Of a stretch of 64,000 nt of DNA, positions 1 through 9,320 are shown one piece after another. The translations under genes were made by a program, and so were the position numbers. Where the stretch lies: NCBI GenBank assembly GCA_964581385.1, contig CAZOOK010000007.1:1-64000 (forward strand), written 5' to 3'. Numbering within the stretch: the stretch's first letter is position 1; every line of letters starts with the position of its first letter. The DNA comes from CAZOOK01 sp964581385. Its GTDB lineage: Bacteria; Pseudomonadota; Gammaproteobacteria; Nevskiales; Nevskiaceae. The notes under the pieces were generated by a model that saw nothing but the letters and a program-made list of their open reading frames with translations, did no database searches and was not told the origin of the DNA.

Positions 1-138
1 ACGCCACGCCCCTTCAGCCCGCAATCGTCACATACTCATGACGCATCCGGGTTAGACGTCCGAACATGGAAAACTCCCTTAATGTGATTCAATAAATGCC
101 ACTAAAATTGGCAAGGTTACGGATTCCAACGGTCACAC

Positions 139-570
139 CTAAGGTATCTTGACCACTTCGCCGCGCAAAGTGACATGGGCAGAGACCCGACCAGGCTGGC
201 ACGAATAGCTGGTCGTGCTCAGCGAGAATTGACGATTCTGCCCCAAGCTTCGGATCCTGACCACGGCGTTACCGCCTTCCCGCTTCGCATTCCACTGCAA
301 CTCAATGAGCGCTGATAAAAAGGCTCGCTCGCAACCTTCGGTATCAGAGCTATGCATAACGCTGGTTCGTTTGTCCGCAGTAAATCGACCGAAATCTTTA
401 ATCGGCGTTGCATAGCTCTGATCCGCCCAGAGAAGCGCTATGCCGGAGTCGAGCATTTGATGCGCCTCATCTGTGCTTGTGCCCTGCACGATCGGAAGCT
501 GCAGCTCGGAAGCCGCCTGCGACGAAGTCGACAGAACTAGACATAAGGCGATAAAAAGTCGTTGCTTCAT
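139..570 (-). CDS. Small exported protein of unknown function, last gene of the APE left operon
   Basis: 143 residues beginning with a clear signal peptide (MKQRLFIALCLVLSTSSQA, cleavage expected near residue 19). The mature part has two cysteines (in EGCERAF and SYSCQPG) that could form a disulfide, and the stretch GGNAVVRIRS. Proteins of this look, often labelled 'excinuclease ATPase subunit' without justification, are seen in aryl-polyene clusters; that link is from memory. The start overlaps the previous stop by 4 bases (ATGA), so it is translationally coupled to the upstream gene. Probably periplasmic; no enzymatic motif seen. Real gene, function unknown. Confidence 0.75.
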   Translation of the reverse strand: MKQRLFIALCLVLSTSSQAASELQLPIVQGTSTDEAHQMLDSGIALLWADQSYATPIKDFGRFTADKRTSVMHSSDTEGCERAFLSALIELQWNAKREGGNAVVRIRSLGQNRQFSLSTTSYSCQPGRVSAHVTLRGEVVKIP

Positions 571-1184
571 TTCGCTTGGTTTTCCCCAGCCGATGATGCA
601 GGCGTTAATGAGGATTCTGTAGCGGGGGCAAGGTCCTCATCAGGATCACCTAGATGAGCATTGTTAGTGGGCTTTCTTACCCACTTGGCAATGTGACCAC
701 CCAGTTGTTTGGCCATTTTATTAAGCACACTACAACCCGTGACGCGGAAAAGATCCACAGTCGAATGACTGCCCAGGTCGAAATTGTTGACCACTTTTCC
801 ATCTTGTCTCAGCTCGCCGCGAAGGCGAACCCATTTTGGCCCACTAAAGGGGCCACCACCACTAGTGTGAAGATTGGTAATCACAAGCGTAAGGCTTGTT
901 CCAAGCATGTTCCGAGTATCTCGATCAGTGATTTCAACCTGGCCTTTCGAATATTTGACAAGATAGTCAATCAGGCGGCTGTTCCAGTCGCACTGCCGTA
1001 CTTCAGTCGTGCCGACGGAGTCGTCGAGATAGGGCACGACGCGATTCACTTTGACTACAGATCGCGCTTCAGCAGTCACCTTCCCATTCCCAGCACCAGC
1101 TGACGGCTGATCTTCACCTGCGGCGATTGCAACGGTGGATATAAAAAAAGCAGCGGCCAGTAGGCTCCCCGGTTTGCACCTCAT
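567..1184 (-). CDS. Exported hypothetical protein in the APE operon
   Basis: 205 residues with an N-terminal signal peptide (LLAAAFFISTVAIAAGE). The mature domain contains two cysteines (RQCDW and VTGCSV) and ends in a low-complexity, Pro/Ser/Ala-rich tail. No family was recognised with certainty. A strong Shine-Dalgarno (AAGGGGATCGGAG just before the ATG) supports the start at 1184. It lies 24 bases after the ketosynthase gene and overlaps the next gene by 4 bases, so it belongs to the pigment operon. A periplasmic accessory role in polyene export or attachment is an inference from context only. Confidence 0.72.
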   Translation of the reverse strand: MRCKPGSLLAAAFFISTVAIAAGEDQPSAGAGNGKVTAEARSVVKVNRVVPYLDDSVGTTEVRQCDWNSRLIDYLVKYSKGQVEITDRDTRNMLGTSLTLVITNLHTSGGGPFSGPKWVRLRGELRQDGKVVNNFDLGSHSTVDLFRVTGCSVLNKMAKQLGGHIAKWVRKPTNNAHLGDPDEDLAPATESSLTPASSAGENQAK

Positions 1185-1208
1185 CTCCGATCCCCTTGTA
1201 TTGATACT

Positions 1209-2444
1209 TCAATTCACATTGCGAAAAATCAGTGACGTGTTAATTCCACCGAACGCAAAATTGTTGTTCACCACATACTCGCACTGCAAGCTGCGGCCAG
1301 TGTTCATAATGTAGTCAAGCTCGCCGCAGCACGGGTCGACGTTCTGCAAGTTCAGTGTCGGCGCATACCAGCCGCCACGCATCATTTCCACGGTGAACCA
1401 GCTTTCGATCGCACCGCAGGCGCCGAGCGTATGCCCGATGTGTCCCTTCATGGTGCTGACTGGAATCTTGCCGCCGAACAATCGCAGCGTGGCTTGGCTT
1501 TCCGCGATGTCACCGAGGTTAGTGGCGGTGCCGTGTGCGTTGATGTAGCCGATCGCCTGCGGAGCAAGCCCTGCATCGTCGAGCGCCAGACGCATGGCGG
1601 CCTCCATGGTGTGCGTATTCGGCTGCGTGACGTGGTCACCATCCGAGTTGCTGCCGAAACCGACGATTTCGGCAAAAATACGCGCGCCGCGCGCCTGCGC
1701 ATGGCCGAGCTCCTCGAGAATCAGCGTGGCGGCACCCTCGCCGATGACCAGACCATCGCGATCGCGATCAAAAGGGCGCGGGGTCGTCTTGGGCGCATCA
1801 TTGCGCGTGCTGGTGGCATACAGTGTGTCGAACACCGCAGCCTCGGTGACACATAGTTCCTCCGCGCCGCCGGCCACCATCATGCGCTGCTTGCCGAACT
1901 TGATCGCTTCATAGGCATAGCCAATGCCCTGGCTGCCGGAGGTGCAGGCGCTCGACGTCGGGATTACACGCCCTTTCAATCCGAAGTAGACACCGATATT
2001 GACTGCGGTGGTGTGGCCCATCATGCGTACGTAAGTCGTGGCGTTGAGTTTGCCGCTGTCACCAGTTGATAGCAGGCTGAAAAAATCGCTCACGGCGTCG
2101 GTACTGCCGGTGGAAGATCCATAGGCGACGCCCATCGCTCCGCTACGGATTTCCGGATCGTCGATAAGACCCGCATCCTGTAGCGCCAGCTCGGTGGCAC
2201 GCGTTCCAAGCAAGGCCACCCGCCCCATGGTGCGCATGGCTTTGCGCGTGTAGTGCGGCGGCGGCGCAAAGCCTTGGATCGGACCCGCCAGACGGGTATT
2301 GATATCGCGATAGCGTGACCACTCGGGCATCGTCTGGATGCCCGATTCGCCAGCCCGCAGCTTGGCCTGGACGCTCGCCCAATCGCTGCCGAGTGCGGTA
2401 ATACCGGCCATGCCGGTGACCACTACTCGATTGCCGGCGCTCAT
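1209..2444 (-). CDS. Beta-ketoacyl-ACP synthase (FabF-like) of the aryl-polyene cluster
   Basis: 411-residue KAS-II-type condensing enzyme that would perform the decarboxylative Claisen elongation of the ACP-bound polyene chain. The full catalytic triad is visible: Cys167 in IPTSSACTSG, His304 in NAHGTATNLGD and His338 in KGHIGHTLGACG. It corresponds by role to the ApeO-type ketosynthase, which in studied APE systems pairs with a chain-length-factor subunit; a candidate partner is encoded at 15250-16041 in the opposite operon. The start overlaps the stop of the ketoreductase gene by 4 bases, so the two are coupled. Confidence 0.93.
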   Translation of the reverse strand: MSAGNRVVVTGMAGITALGSDWASVQAKLRAGESGIQTMPEWSRYRDINTRLAGPIQGFAPPPHYTRKAMRTMGRVALLGTRATELALQDAGLIDDPEIRSGAMGVAYGSSTGSTDAVSDFFSLLSTGDSGKLNATTYVRMMGHTTAVNIGVYFGLKGRVIPTSSACTSGSQGIGYAYEAIKFGKQRMMVAGGAEELCVTEAAVFDTLYATSTRNDAPKTTPRPFDRDRDGLVIGEGAATLILEELGHAQARGARIFAEIVGFGSNSDGDHVTQPNTHTMEAAMRLALDDAGLAPQAIGYINAHGTATNLGDIAESQATLRLFGGKIPVSTMKGHIGHTLGACGAIESWFTVEMMRGGWYAPTLNLQNVDPCCGELDYIMNTGRSLQCEYVVNNNFAFGGINTSLIFRNVN

Positions 2445-3181
2445 AGCAAACCACCATTGACACCGATCACCTGACGGGTGATATATGCCGCAGCATCACT
2501 TAACAGATACACAACCAAACTAGCTACCTCCTCAGGTTCGCCCACACGGCCCGCCGGGATTGTCTTCAGCATCTCGTCGAGCGGAGCGCCTTCAAGCATG
2601 TCGGTGCGGATCGCGCCGGGCGCAACGCAGTTCACCGTAATCCTGCGGCTGGCGAGCTCGACCGCCAAAGCCTTGCTGGCGCCGATGACTCCGGCCTTGG
2701 CAGCGCTGTAATTCACCTGGCCGCGATTGCCGGCGATTCCGGAAACTGAGGCCAGCGTCACGATTCTGCCGCCGCGGCGCAGGCGAATCATCGGCATAAG
2801 AACGGGCTGCAAGACGTTGTAGAAGCCATCCAGATTAGTGCTCAACACAAGATCCCAATCCGACTCCGGCATCGCAGCGAATGTGCCGTCGCGTGCGATG
2901 CCGGCATTGCAGACCACGCCATAGTAAGCCCCGTGTGCTTCGATATCGGATGACAGCGCAGCGGCACTGGCGGCACGGTCGGCAATGTCGAAGCACAAGC
3001 TGTGCGCTTCGCTGCCAGCGGCCTGTGCCGCAGCGGTGACTTCAGCCAGCGCGGGCGTTGCCGTGCGCCCGTGCAGAACCAACTTGAACCCCTCTGCCGC
3101 GAGGCTAAGCGCGATGGCGCGCCCGATTCCACGACTGGCGCCGGTCACCAGCACGCGATTCTGTTGTGACGCTGACTGCAT
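2441..3181 (-). CDS. 3-oxoacyl-ACP reductase (FabG-like SDR)
   Basis: Short-chain dehydrogenase with the NAD(P)-binding motif TGASRGIGRA, the CNAG motif, and the catalytic Ser/Tyr/Lys set (SVSG, YSAAKAG). It would reduce the beta-keto group after each condensation. The open frame extends upstream to 3322, but the extra 47 residues are arginine-rich and unlike the family; the ATG at 3181 gives 246 residues, the normal FabG length, with the Rossmann motif about 10 residues in. It overlaps the downstream ketosynthase by 4 bases. ApeQ-type role. Confidence 0.92.
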   Translation of the reverse strand: MQSASQQNRVLVTGASRGIGRAIALSLAAEGFKLVLHGRTATPALAEVTAAAQAAGSEAHSLCFDIADRAASAAALSSDIEAHGAYYGVVCNAGIARDGTFAAMPESDWDLVLSTNLDGFYNVLQPVLMPMIRLRRGGRIVTLASVSGIAGNRGQVNYSAAKAGVIGASKALAVELASRRITVNCVAPGAIRTDMLEGAPLDEMLKTIPAGRVGEPEEVASLVVYLLSDAAAYITRQVIGVNGGLL

Positions 3182-3218
3182 CCGTCTATCCAAAATTTTC
3201 CGCACGAAATAATAGCCG

Positions 3219-3809
3219 TCAGTGCTCAACCGCCGTCGCGGCGTCGCTGTCGATCGCCAGCGCATAGCCGTAACGGAAGTTCGAAATCCAATAGCGACCG
3301 CTCCACGGATCTGCGCTGGCATAGTAAACCTGTGCGATCAACCGGCCGTCATGGCGCAAGCGGCGCACACCCCCACCCGGCTCGGAAACCTCCCAGCCTG
3401 CGGCCGAATAAGCCGTTTGCAGAGCCAGCAGCGGCCACAAGGCAAACTGCAGATCAGCCAGCAGCCACTCCGGGCGCATTGATGATGGCACCATCGGTGA
3501 CACATCCAACTTCCAACGAGTCCCGTCCCACACGACAGTGAAAGCGCGCTGGTCGAGCGCGGTCAGTGCGATCACTTCGACCTGCTGTGGCGACGCGCTT
3601 ACCACACAGCGCAATACCACGTCACGCTCACCGAAAGCAGCACGCAGAATCTGTTGCGCACTACGGCTACTGCCCAGTGTTGCCGGTGCCAACACGGGCG
3701 GATACTCCGGAGCAGGTGCCGCGACTTGTGGTGGTGCAGTGGCACAGGCGCACAACAACCCAGCCGCGGCGACTGCGACAAGCCGGGGCACGTTGCAACT
3801 ATGCAGCAT
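3219..3809 (-). CDS. DUF3261-type lipoprotein of the APE cluster
   Basis: 196 residues from the ATG at 3809. The N-terminus is a lipoprotein signal (PRLVAVAAAGLLCAC, lipobox L-C-A-C), so the mature protein should be lipid-anchored, probably at the outer membrane. The body (VSPMVPSSMRPEWLLADLQ, then ALWPLLALQ) resembles the DUF3261 family that recurs in aryl-polyene clusters. The frame is open to 3905, but that extension lacks a sensible leader. The chosen start overlaps the preceding flavoprotein gene by 11 bases. Exact function is not known; an accessory role in pigment export or attachment is likely. Confidence 0.8.
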   Translation of the reverse strand: MLHSCNVPRLVAVAAAGLLCACATAPPQVAAPAPEYPPVLAPATLGSSRSAQQILRAAFGERDVVLRCVVSASPQQVEVIALTALDQRAFTVVWDGTRWKLDVSPMVPSSMRPEWLLADLQFALWPLLALQTAYSAAGWEVSEPGGGVRRLRHDGRLIAQVYYASADPWSGRYWISNFRYGYALAIDSDAATAVEH

Positions 3810-5043
3810 CGCGACAGTGCGCAGCCAAAGCACGCAGACGCCGGCCAGAGTGCAGACCAACATAAGGATTGGCCTCATCCCAGGCGTATCCCGCCAGCAC
3901 CCCACAGATCATCCTGCGCACCCTGGGATCCTGCTGCTGATGGAAAATCACATCCTGCAGGCTGCCGTCATACCAGCCAGCGACGAATCCGCGGAAAGTC
4001 TCCACGCCCAGCATCAGTGGCTTGGCGAACTCCGCGTCCCAGTCGACGCTCTCGCCGCGCAGCTGACGATCGACAGCGGCAGCCGCCAGCTGCGCGGATT
4101 TGATGGCAATGGTGACGCCAGACGAGAACACCGGATCAAGAAATTCGGCGGCATTGCCGAGCAGCGCGAAACCAGGCCCGTGTAGCCGGGCTACTGCGGC
4201 GGCGTAGCCGACGATCTCGCCAACGCGTGCCGCGGGTCGCGCGCTTTTCAGCAGCTGATGCAACGATGTCTCCTCCGCCACCAGTTGCCACAGGCGCTCT
4301 TCGGTACTGCCGGACAAAGCATCGAGATACTCTCGCGGCGCGACTACACCCAGCGACGAACGGCCGTCCGAAAACGGGATCAGCCAATACCAGATTTGGG
4401 GATGGTGCGGATGGACCGAGATACGGATTTTCTGCCGATCGAAAGCGCCGGCTTCAATGTGATCCTCGATGTGGGTGAACAGCGCCGAGCGCGCCGGGAA
4501 ATCCGAGGGCTTTTCCAATCCGAGCAGTCGTGGCAACACCCGCCCGAAGCCACTGGCGTCAAGGACAAAGCTGGGGTGATGCGTTTCCTCGACGCCCAAG
4601 CGGTCGCGACTGCGCACGACCGGCGTAGCGCCGGAAAAATCGGCCGCAATGACGTCGACCTCGTAGTCGATGCGTGCACCCATGCGCACCGCTTCATCCG
4701 CCAGCAACGTATCGAACTGCGCGCGCGGCACCTGGAAGGTATAGCCGTAGCCGGGACAGGTCTTGTCGGCAAAATTGAATTCAGAACGCTGCGCACCGCG
4801 CACGAAAGCCGCGCCATTCTTGAACTGGAATCCGGCGGCGAGGATTGCTTCGAGCATGCCGGCGTTGTCGAGCAGCTCCAAGCTCTGGGCAAGCAGGCTT
4901 TCGCCAATCGAAAAACGGGGAAATTTCTGCTTCTCCAGCACGCGCACGCTGTGTCCAGCCTGCACCAGCTGTGCAGCCGCAATTGCGCCGGCTGGGCCGG
5001 CACCGATAATTAAAATTTCAGTTGCACTCACGTCGCCATCCAT
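3799..5043 (-). CDS. FAD-dependent oxidoreductase of the tryptophan-halogenase-like group
   Basis: 414-residue flavoprotein. The FAD-binding GxGxxG is seen as IIGAGPAGA near the N-terminus, followed by FPRFSIGESLLAQ, typical of the halogenase/geranylgeranyl-reductase superfamily. WYWLIP fits the WxWxIP motif regarded as characteristic of flavin-dependent halogenases. Xanthomonadins are brominated, so halogenation is plausible, but other APE-cluster members of this family are uncharacterised. The ATG at 5043 was preferred over the long frame to 5403 because of the Shine-Dalgarno GAGAAGGG just upstream and because the Rossmann motif then sits at the N-terminus. It lies 23 bases after the exporter gene. 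Confidence 0.87.
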   Translation of the reverse strand: MDGDVSATEILIIGAGPAGAIAAAQLVQAGHSVRVLEKQKFPRFSIGESLLAQSLELLDNAGMLEAILAAGFQFKNGAAFVRGAQRSEFNFADKTCPGYGYTFQVPRAQFDTLLADEAVRMGARIDYEVDVIAADFSGATPVVRSRDRLGVEETHHPSFVLDASGFGRVLPRLLGLEKPSDFPARSALFTHIEDHIEAGAFDRQKIRISVHPHHPQIWYWLIPFSDGRSSLGVVAPREYLDALSGSTEERLWQLVAEETSLHQLLKSARPAARVGEIVGYAAAVARLHGPGFALLGNAAEFLDPVFSSGVTIAIKSAQLAAAAVDRQLRGESVDWDAEFAKPLMLGVETFRGFVAGWYDGSLQDVIFHQQQDPRVRRMICGVLAGYAWDEANPYVGLHSGRRLRALAAHCRDAA

Positions 5044-5066
5044 CGATCGCCCTTCTCGTTGACGCT

Positions 5067-7460
5067 TTACCGCAATGATCCCTGTCGACCGCCACCCGCA
5101 GACCCCACGCCGTCTTGCGCATGTGGACGCAAACCAATCGCCATGACGACGGCAAGCGTGACACCAAGCGCCTGTACCAACCCAATTGCGCGAATGAAAG
5201 GAATCGATGAAAACGCGAGCAGTCCGAAGGATAACACTGCCGTCAGCGTCGCCAGCACTACGGCGAGCAGCGCCGGCGCCACCGCGCCGCGCGATTCGCG
5301 CAGAAAAATGGTGTAGTCCGACCCCATTCCCAATACCAGTAACAGGCCCAGCACATGGAATAGGTTCAATGGAACTCCAGCCCAGCCGAGCAAGGCGATG
5401 CATAGTGCTCCTCCACCGATCACCGGCATCAACGCGGCGATCGCTCCAGCAAAACCGTAGCGCAGGCTGAGCACGATACCGATCAGCACATAGGTACCGG
5501 CGATCAGCATCAATGCAATACGCCGGTAGCTGCCAAGCAGCTCGGAAATGTCGCTGAGCTTATCCACCAAGCGCACCCCGGGCACTTGTGCAACAGCCTG
5601 TTCGAGCGCGCCAGCATCACGCACGTCGAATAGAGCCACCGCGGTTGCTTCGCCATTACCGACGCGACCCAGATATAGCGCCCGATAGGGTTCGGCCAGG
5701 GCACCGGCAAAAAAAGCGTCGGGCTGTAGCGATGCGCTGCGGGAGTCGAACCCGGCAAGCTCACGTGCAATCACGGCATCGGGATAGCCCAAGTCGCGCA
5801 TGAAGCGCGGCAGCAGGCCATCCTGCGCATACACTTTTTCGGCAAGCAGCCGACGATTGGCAGCCTGGGTTTGCTGCGATGGCAGCGCCGACGACAGCGC
5901 GATCAGGTTGCCGAGACGCCGGTCTGCAAGCAGCGGGGCCAGATGTACACGCAGCGCTTCCTCGCGCTGCAGCACCTGCTCCAGCGTGGCGCCGCGTACC
6001 AGCAAGAACCGACGGTCCACCGATTGACCGAGTAACTCCCGCGCGCGCGCTTCGGCGTGAATCAGTTCGGGCGGCGAAGACTGGAAGCTGCGCACGTCGT
6101 CGATGAAATGCACACGCGGCAAGCCGCCAGCGACGATCAGGATCAGCAATAACCCCAGTGCGAGGCGCAGACGGCGTGAAGCCGGCAGTCGCAATCGGTC
6201 CAGAAAGTCGCCGATGCGGAGTGGCACTGCGCCGGCGGCGAGCGGCCAGCGCCGCGTAAGCCGCGGATTGAGAAACAGCACGCAACCACAAGCCACCCCG
6301 AGCCCTACTGCGGAAAACAGTGCAATCTCGCGCAACCCCGGAAACGGCGCCAGCAGCAAAGCCAGATAAGAAAGTGCAGTGGTCAGGTAACCCAGCGCAA
6401 TGCCGGGCGTTACGAAAGCCGGTGCTGCGACAGGATCCCAGTGCTCCGGATCGCGAAAGCGGTCGGCAAAGAAATAGATCGAATAGTCGACCGAGGTGCC
6501 GATCAGACTGCTGCCGAAAACCAGCGTCACCAGATGCACCCGGCCGAACGCCCACTGGCAGACACACAATCCGGCAATCGCACCCAGCCCCATCGACAAG
6601 GCCGTCAACAGCAAGGGCTGGGCGGAGCGGAACACCCAAATCAGCAACAGCACACTGCCAATCATCGAGAGTGTGCTGTACAGCGACATCTCGGCGCGCG
6701 CGCTGCGTGACGCTGCCACGGCGTGCTGCAGCACGCCGGACGCGACAATCTCACTGGCACCTGCCGCGGTGGCCGCGGCACGCGCGGCGGCAATCGCAGC
6801 ACCCCCGGCTTCTTGAGTGGCGACCGCGAATGGGCTGGCCCTGGTCTGCGCCGTCACCAGCACGTAGCGGCGCCCGTTCTCGCTCACCGCGAGCATTCCA
6901 TCTTGCAACTGGGCGCGGCCGATGGGCGGTCTCTGCGCGGTAACGAAGGCCGACAACAATCCCAACGGGTCTTCGGCAGCATTGAATGGACGCATCCAGC
7001 CGGCGGGGGTGTAAAGCGCACGCTGCGCTTCGGCGTAGAGGCGCTCCAGATCTCCGCTCTCCAGCCAGGCGCGATGACGCGGCGCCAGCAAGTAGTCGCG
7101 ATACGGCAAATTGGCGCGCGCCGCCTGAATCAGCTCACTACCGACTTCCAGACGCACTTGGGAGAACACGCCGCTCGCTCGCAGCGCAGCCGCAAACGCC
7201 ACGGCGCTTTTGTCCGTGCTGGCCGTATTGTCGGCGCCAATCAGAAACAGGCTGTTGCGACCAAGCAACTCGCTATACGAATACAACGCCTGGTCGATAT
7301 CCCCATCGCGCGGGTCCGCGGGTAGCAGCGCGAGGATGCTGGTTTCGACGCGCAGCTGCGGCGCAACCCGCAGCGCAAACACCGCAAGCAGCGCAAACAT
7401 AGCCAATGCCCAGACGCGAAAGCGCGTTTCGATCGTGCCCGGAATCGTGCGGCGGATCAC
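5067..7460 (-). CDS. MMPL/RND-family transporter
   Basis: 797-residue inner-membrane exporter. The layout is one N-terminal transmembrane helix (WALAMFALLAVFALRVA), a large periplasmic domain (about residues 40-240), five helices, a second periplasmic loop (about 440-640) and a second helix bundle, as in the MMPL fold. The loop GSDYTIFLRES near the C-terminus and GTSVDYSIYFFADRF in the first half are the matching conserved helices with the acidic residue expected for proton coupling. In aryl-polyene clusters this protein is thought to move the lipid product out of the inner membrane. It overlaps the LolA-like gene by 4 bases. Confidence 0.92.
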   Translation of the reverse strand: MIRRTIPGTIETRFRVWALAMFALLAVFALRVAPQLRVETSILALLPADPRDGDIDQALYSYSELLGRNSLFLIGADNTASTDKSAVAFAAALRASGVFSQVRLEVGSELIQAARANLPYRDYLLAPRHRAWLESGDLERLYAEAQRALYTPAGWMRPFNAAEDPLGLLSAFVTAQRPPIGRAQLQDGMLAVSENGRRYVLVTAQTRASPFAVATQEAGGAAIAAARAAATAAGASEIVASGVLQHAVAASRSARAEMSLYSTLSMIGSVLLLIWVFRSAQPLLLTALSMGLGAIAGLCVCQWAFGRVHLVTLVFGSSLIGTSVDYSIYFFADRFRDPEHWDPVAAPAFVTPGIALGYLTTALSYLALLLAPFPGLREIALFSAVGLGVACGCVLFLNPRLTRRWPLAAGAVPLRIGDFLDRLRLPASRRLRLALGLLLILIVAGGLPRVHFIDDVRSFQSSPPELIHAEARARELLGQSVDRRFLLVRGATLEQVLQREEALRVHLAPLLADRRLGNLIALSSALPSQQTQAANRRLLAEKVYAQDGLLPRFMRDLGYPDAVIARELAGFDSRSASLQPDAFFAGALAEPYRALYLGRVGNGEATAVALFDVRDAGALEQAVAQVPGVRLVDKLSDISELLGSYRRIALMLIAGTYVLIGIVLSLRYGFAGAIAALMPVIGGGALCIALLGWAGVPLNLFHVLGLLLVLGMGSDYTIFLRESRGAVAPALLAVVLATLTAVLSFGLLAFSSIPFIRAIGLVQALGVTLAVVMAIGLRPHAQDGVGSAGGGRQGSLR

Positions 7461-8131
7461 TCGGCAAAACGCTGCCGTTCGTCGGCCGTCAGGCCCGCTG
7501 GAGACGCGAGCACATCGAGCAGCAGAATTTCGGTACGGTCACCGTGTGCATCATGCAATTCGATGCGCGATGCACGATCGGAGCCGGCGACGATCGCTTC
7601 TTTGAAAATCGCCGCCAGCGCCGATTGCTTGGGCCGTAGACCTACCTGCCACGGACGGCTGGCCGCACTACCCGCATTCGCGCTGCCGTAGATATCAAAA
7701 TCGCCTTCCAGCGCCGCGAAGTCGAGTGCGAAAAGTTCGAATAGGATGCGTGCCGCTTCGGCGACGCCCGGCTGATCCTGGGCACGGATACTGGTCAGCG
7801 TGCCGCCTTCGTCGTGCGTGCTCATGCCCTCGCGGCTCAGCACAAAAACCGAATCGAAGGGCGTACGTGTATGCCAGCGCACACCAACGTCGCGCGCCAG
7901 CACAAAATCGCCGGTCGACAGCAGCGGGCGCGGCAGCTCCGGTAGATATTTGCGCTGTTCGAAGCGGCCGCGCAGCGCGGCCGTCGCCGCGGTCTTCAGC
8001 GCTTGCGGCGCGATCAGCGCGGGCAGATCGGAACTGCTAACGCGATGCTGAAACAGCGCGTCGGTATCCGTTTCTGCTGCCGCTGCAGCGGCCCATACCA
8101 GCACTGCTGCCGGTACCCAGGCGCACCTCAT
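7457..8131 (-). CDS. LolA-like outer-membrane lipoprotein carrier protein
   Basis: 224 residues from the ATG at 8131, with a Sec signal peptide (VPAAVLVWAAAAAAETD). The mature part starts with a helix followed by GRFEQRKYLPELPRPLLSTG, the 'F.Q.k.l..l..pl.S.G' pattern of the LolA fold. Such proteins in APE clusters are assumed to carry the lipidated polyene across the periplasm between the MMPL exporter and the outer membrane. The start was chosen at the ATGA overlap with the thioesterase stop (8128-8131); the frame upstream to 8293 is a shadow of that gene. Confidence 0.88.
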   Translation of the reverse strand: MRCAWVPAAVLVWAAAAAAETDTDALFQHRVSSSDLPALIAPQALKTAATAALRGRFEQRKYLPELPRPLLSTGDFVLARDVGVRWHTRTPFDSVFVLSREGMSTHDEGGTLTSIRAQDQPGVAEAARILFELFALDFAALEGDFDIYGSANAGSAASRPWQVGLRPKQSALAAIFKEAIVAGSDRASRIELHDAHGDRTEILLLDVLASPAGLTADERQRFAE

Positions 8132-8541
8132 GTGCGCTCCACGCCAAGCCGCTCGAACAAAATGTCCGGCGATGCCAGCAGCATCTCGTGCGTCGACGCC
8201 TCTACCGCCACCTGCACCGTTTGGCCGCGTGTCATCGCAGCACCGCTGGCTTCGTCGCTGATGAGATATTCGATCTTCAGGCGATGCTCCCACTCGATCA
8301 GCGTCGCCTGCACCCGTATGGTCTGGCCAAACACCACTGGCTTGACATAGCGTGTATGTAGGTCAATCACCGGCCAGATATACCCGCTTTCCAGCATTTC
8401 TCTATAGCCATATCCGAAACTGTCTAGCAGCTCGCAGCGCGCCAGTTCGAAATACTTTGCGTAGTGCCCGTGCCAGGCGATTCCCGCGGAATCGATGTCG
8501 TGGAAAGGAACCTTGATGAGAACCTGCGCTTCGCGTTTCAT
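8128..8541 (-). CDS. Acyl-CoA/ACP thioesterase, 4-hydroxybenzoyl-CoA thioesterase type (hot-dog fold)
   Basis: 137-residue hot-dog protein. VPFHDIDSAGIAWHGHYAKY is the thioesterase signature, with the catalytic Asp in DSAGIAWH. It could release or proof-read acyl chains on the ACPs; ApeK-type role. The ATG at 8541 overlaps the glycosyltransferase stop as ATGA, which decides the start over an in-frame ATG at 8583. The operon continues into the LolA-like gene, again with a 4-base overlap. Confidence 0.9.
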   Translation of the reverse strand: MKREAQVLIKVPFHDIDSAGIAWHGHYAKYFELARCELLDSFGYGYREMLESGYIWPVIDLHTRYVKPVVFGQTIRVQATLIEWEHRLKIEYLISDEASGAAMTRGQTVQVAVEASTHEMLLASPDILFERLGVERT

Positions 8542-9278
8542 GCGCTCAGGGCTCTCCGGTAAAACAAGCGCGGTAGACGCCACAGCATGCCGAGAAACAA
8601 GCGCGTGTGCATGGCCGTAATGCGTAGATTATCGCGCCTCAAATTGAAATGGGAAACGCCACCCACAGGGTAAATCACGCGCGTCGGCACATTCACGACT
8701 CTTACGCCGTCCCAGAACATCCGCACCAGAATCTCCGTGTCGAATTCCATGCGCCAGTCGCGCGGTTGTCCATTCCACTGGCGGAGCGCCGCCATCAGCG
8801 GATAAACACGGAATCCGCACATCGAGTCGCGAATCTGGAATGACATGGTATGGATCCACACCCATATATGCGTCACATAGCGCCCGTAGAGCCGGCTCTT
8901 GGGTACGCTGCTGTCGTATATCGGAACGCCGGCTATCACTGCCTCTGGATAGCGCTGCGCTTCTGCCAACAAGTGGGGCAGGCTCGCGGGATCGTGCTGA
9001 CCGTCGGCATCAATCTGCACGCCATGCGTACAACCCGCATCCGCGGCAGCGCGCAATCCGGTCATGACCGCATGGCCTTTGCCGCGGTTGGGCGTGTAGC
9101 GCAGCACCTTGAGCCAGTGGCTTTCACGTTGAGCAATTTCATCAAGAACCGAAGCGCAGCGATGATCACTGCCATCATCGACGATCCAGCATGGCAACCC
9201 ATACGGTCGCAATGCCGCCACGGTTTGACCAATTGCGCGTTCGTGGTTGTAGAACGGAATGACGATTCCAGAGTTCAC
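8538..9278 (-). CDS. Family 2 glycosyltransferase
   Basis: 246-residue GT-A-fold glycosyltransferase. The nucleotide-sugar site is visible as IVDDGSDHR near residue 35 and the metal-binding DxD region as QIDADGQHD near residue 90, followed by the acceptor region with MCGFRVYP. No transmembrane helices were seen, so it is likely cytoplasmic or peripheral. In aryl-polyene biosynthesis a glycosyltransferase/acyltransferase pair is thought to link the polyene to a glycolipid head group. It lies 42 bases downstream of the ACP gene and is coupled to the thioesterase. Confidence 0.9.
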   Translation of the reverse strand: MNSGIVIPFYNHERAIGQTVAALRPYGLPCWIVDDGSDHRCASVLDEIAQRESHWLKVLRYTPNRGKGHAVMTGLRAAADAGCTHGVQIDADGQHDPASLPHLLAEAQRYPEAVIAGVPIYDSSVPKSRLYGRYVTHIWVWIHTMSFQIRDSMCGFRVYPLMAALRQWNGQPRDWRMEFDTEILVRMFWDGVRVVNVPTRVIYPVGGVSHFNLRRDNLRITAMHTRLFLGMLWRLPRLFYRRALSA

Positions 9279-9320
9279 CGTAATCCTTGGCTTGATTCGG
9301 AGTCGCAGCGCGCAGAGAAG

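Noticed and set aside
14..67. 17-codon minus-strand frame with a good ribosome site (AAGGGAG)
   Set aside because: Too short to judge, no family, and its surroundings are cut by the window edge.
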